Positions 46,930-58,096 of a stretch of DNA of 64,000 nt are shown piece by piece. This DNA comes from Acheta domesticus. Lineage: Eukaryota; Arthropoda; Insecta; Orthoptera; Gryllidae. A model generated the notes under the pieces. The model was not told where the DNA came from. It saw only the letters and a program-made list of their open reading frames with translations, and made no database searches. The stretch lies in the NCBI GenBank assembly GCA_031308135.1, contig JAHLJT010008446.1, positions 168,412,206 to 168,476,205 on the forward strand, given 5' to 3'. Position 1 is the stretch's first letter; each line of letters begins with the position of its first letter. Position numbers and translations under genes: made by a program.

Positions 46930-47807
46930 ATGCCTATAACGTGGAAAAGGACTACAACCAGAGGAGAATGGGCTGATGAAAGCTGCAAAGGTGATGTTAC
47001 TTATCCATGAAGGACATTCCATATGAGCAGCAAGGTAAACAGTTCAACATTCTTTTCACAAGACTGCTTAACAGAAAATTTAAGCGGATTTCAGAACATC
47101 CACTTCTTGGTCGAAAAACAGTTTTTAGTAAAGAGCAGGAAGCAGCATTGTCTGAATGAATAAAATTGATGGATAATCTCTTTTTATGGTCTATAATCAC
47201 CGCAAATCCGCAAAGTGGCTTTTGCATCTGCCGAAGCAAACAACTTTCCTAACTATTTTTCAAAAAAAAATTCTGAATAGGTTGTAAGTGATTTTGGTGT
47301 CTGGCTTCATGCTTTTCTCAAAAGGAATCCCTTAAGTGTCTGAAAATCGGAAGCAATTAATATCAACATATTAAAAGCTTTCAACTGACAGAAAGTAAAA
47401 ATATATTTTGATAATTGGGGAGCTGTGATGACAAAGTTGCTTCCACACCGTATCGTATTTTTAACATGGATGAGACGAGAGTGCCTACTATCCAATACAC
47501 TGAAAAAGTAGTTAGCACTAAAGGACAAAATGCAAAGTAAGGCGAGAAAGTAAAAAGAGTTGGCTCTGTGGTTAGTTGGGAGCGAGGGGAAAAAATAATG
47601 TAAATGAAGATGAATTATGTGACAATGATGAACATAATGATTTGCTGGCAATCAAGAGGAAGAGATGTCCTTCGTTCGCGGTGAATTTGGGAAAAATGGC
47701 GAAGGTTGGTGTAGGAGTACAGGCTGTGGACTTTGGAACCATGCACTTTGCAGTGGATCTGATTCAGCTGTAAACTATTTTTGTGACCTTTGCTTCAAGA
47801 AATAGCA
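46930..47807 (+). pseudogene. pogo-like transposase remnant
   Basis: Fragments in order on the plus strand: MPITWKRTTTRGEWADES (about 46930), the start of the N-terminal HTH; FSKEQEAALSE (about 47120); RIFNMDETRVPTIQ (about 47453), which contains the first catalytic Asp; then a deletion of most of the DDE core; and WCRSTGCGLWNHALC...YFCDLCFKK (about 47705-47805), a PHD-like Cys-rich C-terminus seen in insect pogo-like transposases. Stops and frameshifts throughout. pogo enzymes move elements into TA sites. Confidence 0.75.
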
Positions 47808-47907
47808 AACTAAAGTTTAAATTATAAAACTGACCCAAACTTATATTTGTTTTATTCAGATAAAAGTCGTCAACCGTTCCCTTACTTGTCTTGAAAGGTT
47901 TATTTGC

Positions 47908-47910
<3 letters not shown>

Positions 47911-47957
<47 letters not shown>
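47911..47957. repeat. (ATT)n microsatellite without a LINE
   Basis: About 47 bp of ATT triplets within the pogo element. No R4-like sequence adjoins it, a useful contrast with the three ATT tracts at 22.8-28.4 kb. Confidence 0.95.
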
Positions 47958-48649
47958 TAAAACATTATAACCCTTACGTTCAATGTGTAACTTTTTGTAA
48001 AACATTTTTATTTCAGTAGTTTTTTACTTGGAGTCGAAGGATAGTCAATTATTTACTCTTTTGGTTAATTATTATTGAAATTTTGCATTATTGAAAGAAA
48101 TTCAGTGTAATAGATCAAATATATAGGATAATAATTACATTTCAAATTTCCCGTATAAAATACACGAGACAAATATACGATCAGTATTACCCCACGGGTA
48201 GGGGAATGCCGATCAAAGCTGTTTTTTTTCTTTTACGAAATCTGTGCTAAAGAAAATAACTTCTGCGACTTTTAGTTCTCAACCATAGACACTAGGAAAT
48301 ATCCATATGTCGTTTCATGCAATATTTTAAAATTTCTGGTGAATACATTCCATATGAGCGATCAGTTTCCTTAAGTGATCGGTGCTACCCCATTCTCCCC
48401 TAAACACTCCAAAAGGTAAATAATACATTAAATATCATTGATAACATTAATATTACTTTCCTTTTGGATGCTCGGTATAATCTTTAATTGTATAGAAACT
48501 GTTATGCAGTAGAAAAGATTTTACTTTGGACTTTTGTATCGAATTTAATCATCTAATGTCTTCTTACAAAGTGTTGTAAAAATGTACATGTATTGTATGT
48601 GATTTTTTTTAGTGAGCTGTTGATGCTGTCAGATGATGAATAAGATTAC

Positions 48650-50900
48650 TACGTCGAGTATTATAGTTATAGACATCGGCATTGACGGAAAGTATATGTG
48701 CAGCTTTCAGTATTGATTTTCTGGGCGAATCTCACGAAAAAGAGCAATTTCTCAATTTACTTCATTCTTGTAATTTAGATATTACAGTGAACGTACCTAC
48801 ATAGAATATATTTAAATAAAAAAAGCAATAGATCAAATCATAATGAACAAAAACACAACTGGATATGAAAGAATAACGAATGATCTAGGTTAAAATGACC
48901 AATGCACAAATTCTTTCAATTACTGTGCTACTAATATGAACACCGACACAATAAATAATACACGCACGTTTGGAGCATTTACTAAAGCTAACATGAAACT
49001 ATTTGTGAACTCCTTACCGTAGGAATCATGGGACGCATTTATAACGCTGTAAAAATGAAAATTATAATTTTTTTTTTTTTCAGTTTAACGCGTAATTTCC
49101 TCTTAAAAAGAGAAAATTAAATGTTTGACAGAAATGTAATACTTTGATAACACTCTGAATTAGATAATGTAAAAACAAATGTACGCTTTTACTTTCTTTC
49201 TAAACATAACGTAATATCCATACGGTTTCCCACGTCTAATTCCGAACATAAGAAAGCATTTTGAGGAAGGTACAGGCAAAAATGAAAATTTATCAGCATA
49301 TTTTGAACTCTAGTAACAAACTAAAACAATGTGGAATATCGTGAAATATACGATCGCATCATCTTGATACTTTGTCGAGAATGTTGTTTTAAATGAAAAT
49401 GAGAAAGAAGCAGGAAATGGGGTAAAAGTTGCAAATCTCTTTAACCAACAGTTTTCTAGAATTGCTGCAAATCTCACGAAGGAACTAAAACCACAAATTT
49501 CAACAATCATAGGCATCCCAGAAATTTTCGACACGATGTTTATTTCCTAAACTTCTTCCAGTGAAATCCTCAGAACAACCGGTAAACTAAAAAATAAATA
49601 TTTATCTGGTTGGACGAATTTACAGACTGTTTATTAACAACGTATGCACTTTTATGCACCCGTTAACTCACATTCTCAATGCTTTTATACATAGGAATAT
49701 TTTCAAAACAGCAAAAATTAAGCCACTTAAAAAAAACAGCAAATATGAAATTCAAAATTATCGGCCAATTTCTCTTTTGTCATTCTCAAAAATATTTATC
49801 TTGCAACTGCAAATGGAAATGGAAAATGCAACATGCAAATGGAAAATTTTCTCAAGAAAAACGGAGCGTTTTTCAGACTCAAAACACTGATTTAGGAAAT
49901 CAAAGTCTACAGAATGTGCCATTTTTTTCTTTTCTTAATGATATTGATTCATCAATGGACCAAAATGAAGGATCTATTGGAATATTTTTAGATCTTTCGA
50001 AAGCTTCTGACGTTGACCATAACATCCTCTCAAAATTGCCTTCATATGAAATTCGTGGTATTGCTCTAGATTGGATAATCTCGTACCTTAAACATCGATC
50101 TGAAAGCTTAGAAATACCGTACTGGCACGAAAGAATATTATTTACTTATCTTTCCAATTCTTTGCCAATTGAGCGTGGGGTCCCGCCAGGTTCGATCTTG
50201 GGTCCTGTAGTCTCTCTTTTACACATAAATGATATGCTTTCGTCCATTTAAATTGTAAGAACAATTCTGTTCGCTAATGACACTGTGGAAAAAAGGAACA
50301 CTAAACAGTACGATTTCAGAAGTTTCAAATTGATTTCGTAATTACAAATTATTGGCGAAAGAAAAAACTGTTTCGGTGCATTATTGCATTTCAAACTGGC
50401 AATCGCATGCTCAATTGAAAATTAATAATATGCAATTAGCTGATGTAAGGTAATAAAATTTCTGGGTCTCGCAATCCAGTCAAACCTCAAATGGAATATC
50501 GATATAACTGAATTAAGCACTAAATCACGTTCATGATGTTACTCATTCAGAATTCTTTTAAATTCTGTCAGCCTTCATGCGTTTATTTTGCAAATGTACA
50601 TTCCCGCCTGATATGGCATACTATTCTGGAGAAGCTCATTCGAGAGTTCCCAGACTTTTAGATGGCAGATTGTTTCCCGAATATTAAGGATACGCCATCT
50701 ATGTGTTAACTCTCTTTTCATTGAGCTTGGAATCTTACCATTGCCTTGTCTATTTACGAATCTATAGTTTTTTGTCAAAACTAACTTAATGATGGGAAAA
50801 TATTTTCATGCAGTACTGATATGTATAATTACAACACACGTTGTAGAAATCTCATTCATCAGGTGTCAGTATCAGCTGCTCTTGTCTAGTTTGTGTAGTT
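48650..50900 (+). mobile_element. CR1/Jockey-group LINE, most complete copy
   Basis: Order on the plus strand: endonuclease remnants at 48700-48930 (FDFLGESHEK-like region, LDITVNVPT, then SSIDQII-like pieces), EN-RT linker 48940-49300, RT from 49640 to 50560: KIKPLKKNSKYEIQNYRPIS, IFLDLSKASDVDHNIL, IRGIALDWIISYLKHRS, ERGVPPGSILGPVVSLLHIN and LFANDT where FADDT is usual, then a C-terminal part with GILFWRSSFESSQT and ELGILPLPCLF (about 50610-50750) and YNYNTRCRNLIHQ (about 50830-50870). Frameshifts and stops are numerous. It was used as the reference order for the other copies. Confidence 0.75.
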
Positions 50901-50999
50901 TTCAAAAGTTGGCCTTCGCAGTTTTTTAAAACTGTTACTCATTATTGAACTATTTATAGTTAAAATGTTGAGAAGAGATTCTGGAGTTCAAGAAAACGT

Positions 51000-51590
51000 G
51001 TACCGGGAGAGGTGGCTCCGGGCATTAAATAAAGTCCGCTGCAGTGCTTCTGACCGGGAGATCCTGGGTTCCAGTCCCGACGGTGGCAGGATTTTTGATA
51101 GTAGCCAGATAGCTAGGTCGAGTTCTGTCGATGTCTGGATGAGAATTCTAGAGGCCGGCTCCTCTGATCGGTAGTTTACCGTGGTTTCTCCGATCAACAC
51201 CAGGCGGAATGCAAGAGTAGTTCCCTACCAAACAGGCCACGGACCGCGCGCGATCTTTCCTGCTCATTCCTTGTCCTCTTTTACCCCTTATACACACTTA
51301 CACGCAGTACACTACCACACATGCCTGGAGACCGGTCAGGATGGGGGCAGTCCCCGCTGATGGGAGATACCTGATTGGTGAAACCCCGCTAGCCGACGAT
51401 TGGTCAGCGCCGGATCTCTCCATCCAGCTAGGCAAGATCACATCCATCTCCTGGCAAAAAATATGCACAAATGACCTTAGCAGTTGCTGGCAACTAGAAT
51501 CACTAATATTCAAGTGTGGAAAAAGTACTTCTCCGCCATACGTCACGTACAGTTTTTACTGTTTTTGGCTGAATAAATCAAAGTAAATGT
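51000..51590 (+). mobile_element. SINE S3 with tRNA-like head
   Basis: Head: GTGGCTCCGGGCATTAAATA...then TGGGTTCCAGTCCCGACGG (B box, about 51066-51084). The body has GCCACGGACCGCGCGCGATC and GGGGGCAGTCCCCGCTGATG. The tail is TACAGTTTTTACTGTTTTTG and AATAAATCAAAG. About 580 bp, long for a SINE; it may be two fused units. Related copies: 40107-40400, and tails at 3540, 22066 and 45912. Confidence 0.55.
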
Positions 51591-52469
51591 ATAAAACAAA
51601 AGGAAAATATAGAGACAATCAATTCTCTTCTAATCGCGGCCATCACAGAGAAAAGCATCGCAAGCCGCTGTGAGAGCAAAGGCAAGCAGCGATGTGACGT
51701 GAAGCATTCCTTGCGTCTAGAAATGTTATGTTGAACATGTAAGCGTATTTTTCATTAAGTTAATTATCTATACGAGGTGATTCAGTCATCGTTGCTAATA
51801 CGCCGGGGACCTCATCCGGGTTCATACGATCTTGGAAAACCTGGAAATGTCAGGGAAAAATTCATTTCTGGAAAAGTCAGGGAATTTATGTAAATACCTG
51901 GAATTTGTATTGGGCAATAAAAAATTGATGATTGTTAAATTTTTCATATTTTGTGAGAAATGTTTATGTATAGAAAGACATAAATATGAAATTTTAATTG
52001 TTTTTATTAAATGTTGTTATAATATTTCATATTATATGGAATTCTGAGTGACGCCATCTATCAGATTTGTATACACAAATATGACATCTTCATCTAAAAC
52101 TATGAAACTAACAAATAAATAATAGTTAGTAGCTTATTTTGATACTATTCACAACAATAGAAACAGTCGTATTATTTTTAAGCGCATTTTGTCATTCATG
52201 TTTATAATTACAAATTTTTTAGTCATAAAAATGGCTTATGAATGACAAACAATTTAAACTCCATAAGTGCATTCTTAATCAGTAGAAAATAGCGTTTGAA
52301 ACCATTGGCATTTTCCTCAACTAAGAATATTTTGTATTGAAAAGGGACAGACAATTTAATCTACATAAATGTGTCATTTTTCAGTAGAAAATATTCTTTA
52401 GCAAATGTTAAAGTCTAGATTCCCGAAGTTTCGTGTCTTTTTAAATAACAATTATATATACAGAGTGAT
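51591..52469. other. AT-rich stretch, no gene seen
   Basis: Includes 51835-51930, whose words AAACCTGGAAATGTCAGGG and CAGGGAAAAATTC are shared with 21045-21130 and with the sub-terminal part of the hAT-like element near 6165. No ORF above background and no further structure recognised. Confidence 0.45.
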
Positions 52470-53260
52470 TTTTTACTTTCTCGCCTTACGAATACTTCGT
52501 AAAGAGAGAAAGTTATGTAATCGTGCGGCGGAAAACGGGGAATTTGCGCCAGAAAATCTCTTATAGCAGGGGTCTGGTGACAGAAAAGTGGATAGAACCT
52601 GTTGCTAATTTAGAAAAAAAAAATCCTCTATCTCGTGGTGTAGCCAAAATCCATGATTTGTTGCTTCTTCATACTTCAAAATCGATTGACGGCATTCCGT
52701 CCGTCTGTCCGTCTGTGGCCAACGCTAGCGCCTAAACCGTTCTGTCGATTTTCTTCAAAATTGATATTCCCCGATGGTTTTTACTCGTCTCAAGGCCTCT
52801 TGAATTTGAAACCGATATTTTAGTATTTGAGGGTACTTTACATGAAGCCCATTTTGAGATTTTTCTAAGTTAAAAGAAAATGGCTCCAAATTTTTTGATT
52901 ATATTTTGTTGTTGAATAGTGCGCTGAACGGTGAAGGAATGACGTAGGCATCATTTCGTTTATAGGCCCTATTTTTCGAAAATTGCAAAAAACTGTTTAA
53001 AAACTGGAAAATTGAAGATAGAGATTTTTGCCTCAGACAAAGTCGGTTGTACAAAATTAGCACTTCAAATAAGGTCATGTACAATTTTTTGGAAAAACGA
53101 ATAGTTTTTGCGTAAATTGCGATTCAAATTGACAAAAAAAAAATTATCAAAAACCGCTCCAATTTTTTTCTTTAAATTTTCTGCACGTGTGTAAGAAGGG
53201 AAGGTAAGTATATAAATAAACTAGTGGTGCTTTAGAATGGCACATACTTTCTCGCAGTAG
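52470..53260 (+). repeat. Repeat U1, long copy
   Basis: Begins with a hairpin: ACTTTCTCGCC-TTACGAA-tac-TTCGTAA-AGAGAGAAAGT (52476-52512). Continues with GTGCGCCAGAAAATCTC-like words, (GTCCGTCT)n at 52698-52715, GCTAGCGCCTAAACCG, and ATTTTAGTATTTGAGGGTAC. No ORF of note. Aligns along its length with 61715-62760. The class is unknown. Confidence 0.75.
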
Positions 53261-53650
53261 TTATTTTCCAAATGCCGATCATCCGATAAATTATGTGGAG
53301 TAAACCGTTCCCCGCTGCCTTTCTTGGTCATGTTTTTTGAAATACATGTTTTTCGCATGTTGACAATTACCGGCTTCCTAATAAGTGAACTGATACAAGA
53401 TCGTTTTGACTGAAATATTAGCAGTTGTTCCGCAAGTAATTGTAATACAATATAACCAGAAGGCATTCGATAAACTTACAATCCCTAACGGTTCCGAATG
53501 ATTATTACTTTCAAGCCTTACGAATACTTCGTAATGCGGTTTATCGCTGCCTTTCTTGGTCATGTTTGAAAGACACGTTTTTCGCATGTTGAAAATTACC
53601 GGCTCCTAATGATAAAAGCGATAGAATTACGTTTTGACTAAAATATAGTT
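53261..53650 (+). repeat. Two overlapping partial copies of the U1 3' part
   Basis: CGCTGCCTTTCTTGGTCATG occurs at about 53313 and again at 53546, each followed by TTTTTCGCATGTTGA and ATTACCGGCT. The second is preceded by the TTACGAATACTTCGTAA hairpin core (53517-53534). The equivalent region in the 61.7-kb copy is at 62800-62910. Confidence 0.65.
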
Positions 53651-54073
53651 ATAGTTAGTTATAGTTAATGCCTTATTTTACGTGGCGAGAAATATAAGTA
53701 ATTGCGATAAATGTCCTGGAAATGTCTGTATATATTTGTTCTAATAATTAACTTTTAACAATTTTTACTTCTCTTGTATTTGTAAAGCGTTTTGCCATCG
53801 TATCAATTGTTTCTTAATCATGCATTTACCATTTTATAGGTTGGTTCTATTCTTCATGGTTCTGTTCGACAGAGACGGTGTTGGTGTTGCGTAGTGGTAT
53901 AAGTGTCGGTTCGTTGAATTTGAGTTTCGGTTGTCGGGCCTTGGTACCGAAAAGGTTTGCTGGTATAATACACTTTTTCTGGTTTATGAAGTAGTGGAAT
54001 AGCAAAAAGGACCGTATAGAAGCAGAGCGAGAAAGTATGTGCGTTGGAAGCACCACTAGTTTTATCATGAGAC
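53651..54073. other. AT-rich stretch, no gene seen
   Basis: Begins with CCTTATTTTACGTGGCGAG, a word also present at 4080 in the insertion within the mariner. Two overlapping short minus-strand ORFs (73 and 86 codons, 53847-54107) have no recognisable features. Confidence 0.4.
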
Positions 54074-54932
54074 AACTAAATATCTTGAAAACTAAGAATC
54101 GTATCAAGAAATGTTTCGAATAAATTTGTCTCAGAGAGGCCTATTGGATGATACCAATCTCGACCTTCCACCTCCACCCCCTGGGGGGGGGGGGCAACTT
54201 GCGAATTTCAAATGGGAACTTTATTTTTTAGAGCGGATTAGGATTTTCAGCAAAAAATACATAGATTTTGTTTGAAACATTTTTTCTTCTCCAGTAGATG
54301 GCGCTGTAATCGTAGAAAATACAATTTTTTGCAATTCTGGTGAAATTGCACCAGGGGTGAAAAAAACATGATTGTGTTTTGAAGAATCTTATCTATTGAT
54401 AAGAGTGAGCACCCCCCAACCTCTGATAGAGAGCGGGGGGGGGGTAACTTTTCAATTTCAAATCGAACAAATTTCAAATTGCTATAACATCGGGGGTGCT
54501 TGTAATCACCAACGGGGTGCTTGTTTAGGTGAGTCCCCTTGCCTCTCACCAACGGGGTGCTTGTTTTAGGTGAGTCCCCTTGCCTCTCACCATCGGGGTG
54601 TTTGTTTTAGGTTGTGTTTACTTAAAAACACCATCATGTTTTTTCACCCCATGGTGCAATTTCACCAGAATTGCGAAAAATTGTATTTTTTTTCGATTAC
54701 AGCGCCATCTACTGGAGAACAAAAAAATGTTTCAAACAAAACCTATGTATTTTTTGCTGAAAATCCTAATCCGCTCTAAAAATTAAAGTTCCCATTTGAA
54801 ATTCGCAAGTTGCCCCCCCCCCAGGGGGTGGAGGTGGAAGGTCGAGATTGGTATCATCCAATAGGCCCCTCTGAGACAAATTTTATTCGAAACATTTCTT
54901 GATACGATTCTTAGTTTTCAAGATATTTAGTT
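54074..54932. mobile_element. Foldback element with 307-bp inverted arms
   Basis: Left arm 54074-54380 and right arm 54625-54932 are reverse complements with few differences (outer AACTAAATATCTTGAAAAC and its complement; CTTCCACCTCCACCCCCTGG and its complement; TCTCCAGTAGATGGCGCTGT and its complement). The 244-bp centre has poly-G runs and a short tandem repeat. No coding capacity. It resembles Foldback-type or large MITE elements. Confidence 0.85.
54507..54620 (+). repeat. 40-41-bp tandem repeat in foldback loop
   Basis: CACCAACGGGGTGCTTGTTT followed by AGGTGAGTCCCCTTGCCTCT, two full units (54507, 54547) and a partial third (54588, CACCATCGGGGTGTTTG). Lies in the loop between the inverted arms. 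Not CRISPR-like: units are contiguous without spacers. Confidence 0.85.
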
Positions 54933-55039
54933 CATTTTTGCGAAGTACGCGTAAATTCCAAAATTTAATACAGGCATAACTCCACAAATTATCAATTTTC
55001 AGGTAAATAAACACGTGTTCACATGAGATCCATTTTTAG

Positions 55040-56331
55040 CCCTTTATAGGATTGTGGTTCTCTCCGCGACCACATGCTGTTCGGCCGTTTTTTTCTTAAC
55101 TATATCAAGCAATATTCATCCTTATCGCTAATTTCACATTGTAGAGTCTTTTTCAATGAAATGCGATTGTTGCAGATAGTGTGATCACATTTATTCTTAG
55201 AAATCTTGCTGTTGGGCCATGGATGTGGTCGTCGTCGCGACCACAATGCATACAGGCACTGTCGCGGAGTGTTCATTTGAGCATTTTGTTGAGAAGTGAT
55301 TTTTCGCGTTTCGAGTTTACGGAGTTTATCGAGAACAGAGGATTATTACTTATTTATTATTGTTTATTAAGATATTTTTTAGTATTACAATACATTTATT
55401 CACAAAATACTCCATTTTTGCATAAATAAGGTTAATTTATATTTTCAAGGGTGTAGTCAGGAGTAAGTACACAATCGTAATTTTTTTTTGTTTTGTGAAA
55501 ATATTAATTTTAAAAAATGTTTTGAACAATTAAATTTATTGTCTAATAATGTAAGATATTCGCTGAATAGATTTAGTTTTCCGAATATTTGTGACTTAGA
55601 AAATATTTCAATATATTTACATTTCTTCAGTGATTACGTATATTTGCATAGTATTATATAACACCCATACTTGTTACTAGTGGTGTGCTATATTACAGAA
55701 TGGCTAAAATTTGGAGTTTCCACAGTTCTGAACCCACGGTCTAATAAGAATTTAACAGTTTCAAATAGGAATTTAACAGTTTCTTGGGAATATTGACGAG
55801 AATGATGATGCGGCGTTAGATTCGGAGTATAGAGGGGATTCCAATGCAGATGACGTGACACTAATAACGCAGCTTATGAACTCTAGAAGCCCACATTCCT
55901 TTCAATATTGTTTTCTTTAATCAATGATTTATTATTTTAGATTTTTGTTTGTAAATGTATAACATATTGATTTTCACTACTTATTTATTTGCACTATTTA
56001 TTTCAATTTTCTTGCTTTTTGTATTTCACGTCTGTTCCTACGTGATTCTTCTATTTTGTAAAGAACATGCACACGTTTATTTATGACTGGATATTAGATT
56101 TTTATTCAGGAATTATACGAGATGGTTCTGTACTCACCACAACCCATAGTGTAATGCGTAGCCCTAAATGGATTGTGGTCGTTTATACGACCACATCATT
56201 TTTGCAATTATCTCTCTTTACATTTAACAAATCACAAATTAATTTTTTCTCATGTTTCTAAGATCAAAATTAAACAATTAAAAGATAAATTCAAATAATT
56301 CCGGAGAAAAAGTTACCCGACCTATAAAGGG
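55040..56331. mobile_element. piggyBac-like transposon remnant
   Basis: Termini CCCTTTATAGG (55040) and inverted CCTATAAAGGG (ending 56331). The right flank is TTAA, the left TTAG, consistent with a TTAA target with one change. Inside, 55778-55890 reads FLGNIDENDDAALDSEY and GDSNADDV in the plus frame, resembling the acidic N-terminus of piggyBac transposases; the catalytic domain is absent. Three palindromes TGTGGTCG...CGACCACA lie near the ends (55053-55074, 55224-55245, 56174-56195). Confidence 0.7.
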
Positions 56332-56504
56332 TTAAAGAAGTCAGTTCTTGGTCATTTTGAGGCGAAATGGCTCGTATTTCAATTCGTTTAGCGGTCACTC
56401 ACAAGAACATGGACGACACAATGTCAAATTCTGGGGGCAGAGTAAACATTTGAAATATTAATAACTGTTGAAACCCTGATGAGGCAGACGGTCTTCCATT
56501 TTTA

Positions 56505-56700
56505 TTTTCTCGACTTATGAATACTTCGTAGAAGAAAAGAAGGTTATGTAATCGTGCGCCAGAAAACTTTAAAATTTTGCCAGAAAAACTCGCATTGTCG
56601 GGCTTTGGTAACGAAAAGTGGATAAATCCTGTTGCTAAGTATAGAAAAAATCCTGTAACTCCTGGTGTAGCCAGAATCCATGTTTTTAGTTCTTCAGCAT
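56505..56700 (+). repeat. Repeat U1, 5' part only
   Basis: Starts with TTTCTCGACTTATGAATACT and contains GTAATCGTGCGCCAGAAAAC, AACGAAAAGTGGATAAATCC and GGTGTAGCCAGAATCCATG, the first 190 bp of U1 in order. Confidence 0.7.
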
Positions 56701-57169
56701 TAGCATCAAAGACTGACACAATTCGTTAGTGCATGGGTAGGCAGAGCGCACCCTCATACTTACATTTGATTTTTTTAGAACTGTATATGTGGAGTACCCA
56801 ATTTTTTTCTTATTGCATTTTATAGCAATTTGAACAAGGAATACGCCTAAATTTTTTCAAATTTTTATCTCATCTAGTTTATATTTGTAAATTTTAATTT
56901 TTTTAGATGTAAAAAAAATTGTTTGATAAGTCATTACAAAAGAATAAAACACACATTTTAAAGTATTAAATGAAACGAACCAGGAATTTTTATATTCAAT
57001 ACATTCGGAGCAAAAATTGATCATATTATTTTGTGAAGCACCCGTAATTTCCAAAATTTAATACAGGCATAACTACACAAATAATCAATTTTCAGGCAAA
57101 TAAAAAAAACACGTGTCCCTTTTTTTTTGATGGCCAGATTTAAGAAAAAAATATCATACATTTTTAAAA

Positions 57170-57269
57170 NNNNNNNNNNNNNNNNNNNNNNNNNNNNNNN
57201 NNNNNNNNNNNNNNNNNNNNNNNNNNNNNNNNNNNNNNNNNNNNNNNNNNNNNNNNNNNNNNNNNNNNN
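57170..57269. other. Assembly gap (100 N)
   Basis: Exactly 100 N, hence of unknown real size. Left flank is a sequence (57035-57118) repeated from 54946-55025 (TTTAATACAGGCATAACT). Confidence 0.99.
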
Positions 57270-57354
57270 ATGTGTTAATAACTCATTTAATATACATATT
57301 TTAATATGAATATTTAAGTGGAGTAGGGAAAAGGACAACCTTGCTTTAGGCTGT

Positions 57355-58075
57355 TGCTTATTTTAAAAGCTGAAGAACTACTTACAACTTTTATGCATTC
57401 TTTTTGATAATTTGTATATAGTCGCCTTATATCATTTATATACACCATATTTATATTCTCATCTTCCATAGTATCTTATTTTAGCTAGGACTACGGAGTC
57501 AGATGCTTTTCTCAGATCTACAAATACTGTATGAATCTCTCTTCTACACTGATTCTTTTTTCAATAATTTGTTTTGGACAATGTGTGTTCAATACAAGAT
57601 CTCCCTACGCAAAAGCCACTCTGTTCCCCTATTTCCTCCATCTCTGTTTCCAGTATCTCCCTTAATATCTGGCCATAAAGTCTCCCAGTTGTACTGGCAA
57701 CTCTAAAGCCCCTATGGTTTTCATATTTGTTCTTGTTGCCTTTCTTATAAATAGATGACATATGTGCCATTTTCCATTCTTCGGGAGCTAAATCTCCTTC
57801 CAAGCATTCATTGAAAATCCATGCAATAATGGGGCATGTGAAGGAGCAGTTTTAATGTATTCAATTGGGATACCTGCAGGTCTCGGAGCTCTGCCATTTT
57901 TCATTTCCATGAGCGTCTTCCTCACTTCCCTTGTTATTTGTGGAACATTTTCCTGAGTTTCTTGAGTTCCATACATTTTCATATATTCTGGTCTATTCTC
58001 AGTTAATATCTCTTTGTAATAGCTTTTCCATTTTTCCAGACCCATTGGATCCACATTCCAGTGCTCTTTTTATTC
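57355..58075 (-). pseudogene. Non-LTR reverse transcriptase fragment (RTE/CR1-like)
   Basis: Minus-strand pieces in order: GLEKWKSYYKEILTENRPEY, REVRKTLMEMKNGRAPRPAG then IPIEYIK (58040-57870), EEWKMAHMSSIYKKGNKNKY and ENHRGFRVASTTGRLYG, then GEQSGFCVGRSCIEHTL, and in another frame FVDLRKASDSVV (about 57515). These are RT blocks 0-3. The polymerase Asp pair and everything after are missing. A different family from the other LINEs in the window. Confidence 0.65.
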
Positions 58076-58096
58076 TTCCGTACTGAATTGACAAAG

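Larger units (their letters stand above)
46418..48400 (+). mobile_element. pogo-type DNA transposon
   Basis: TIRs GGGGAGAGTGGGGT (46418) and inverted ACCCCATTCTCCCC (ending 48400), flanked by TA at 46416-46417 and 48401-48402. GATCGG-type sub-terminal words (CCGATCAG, CACCGATCAG, GTGATCGG, TGCCGATCA) recur near both ends, probably transposase-binding sites. A broken transposase lies at 46930-47807 and an (ATT)n tract at 47911-47957. About 2 kb, so partly deleted. Confidence 0.85.

Noticed and set aside
54507..54620. Possible CRISPR-like direct repeats
   Set aside because: Units of 40-41 bp are contiguous without spacers and lie in a eukaryotic foldback element.
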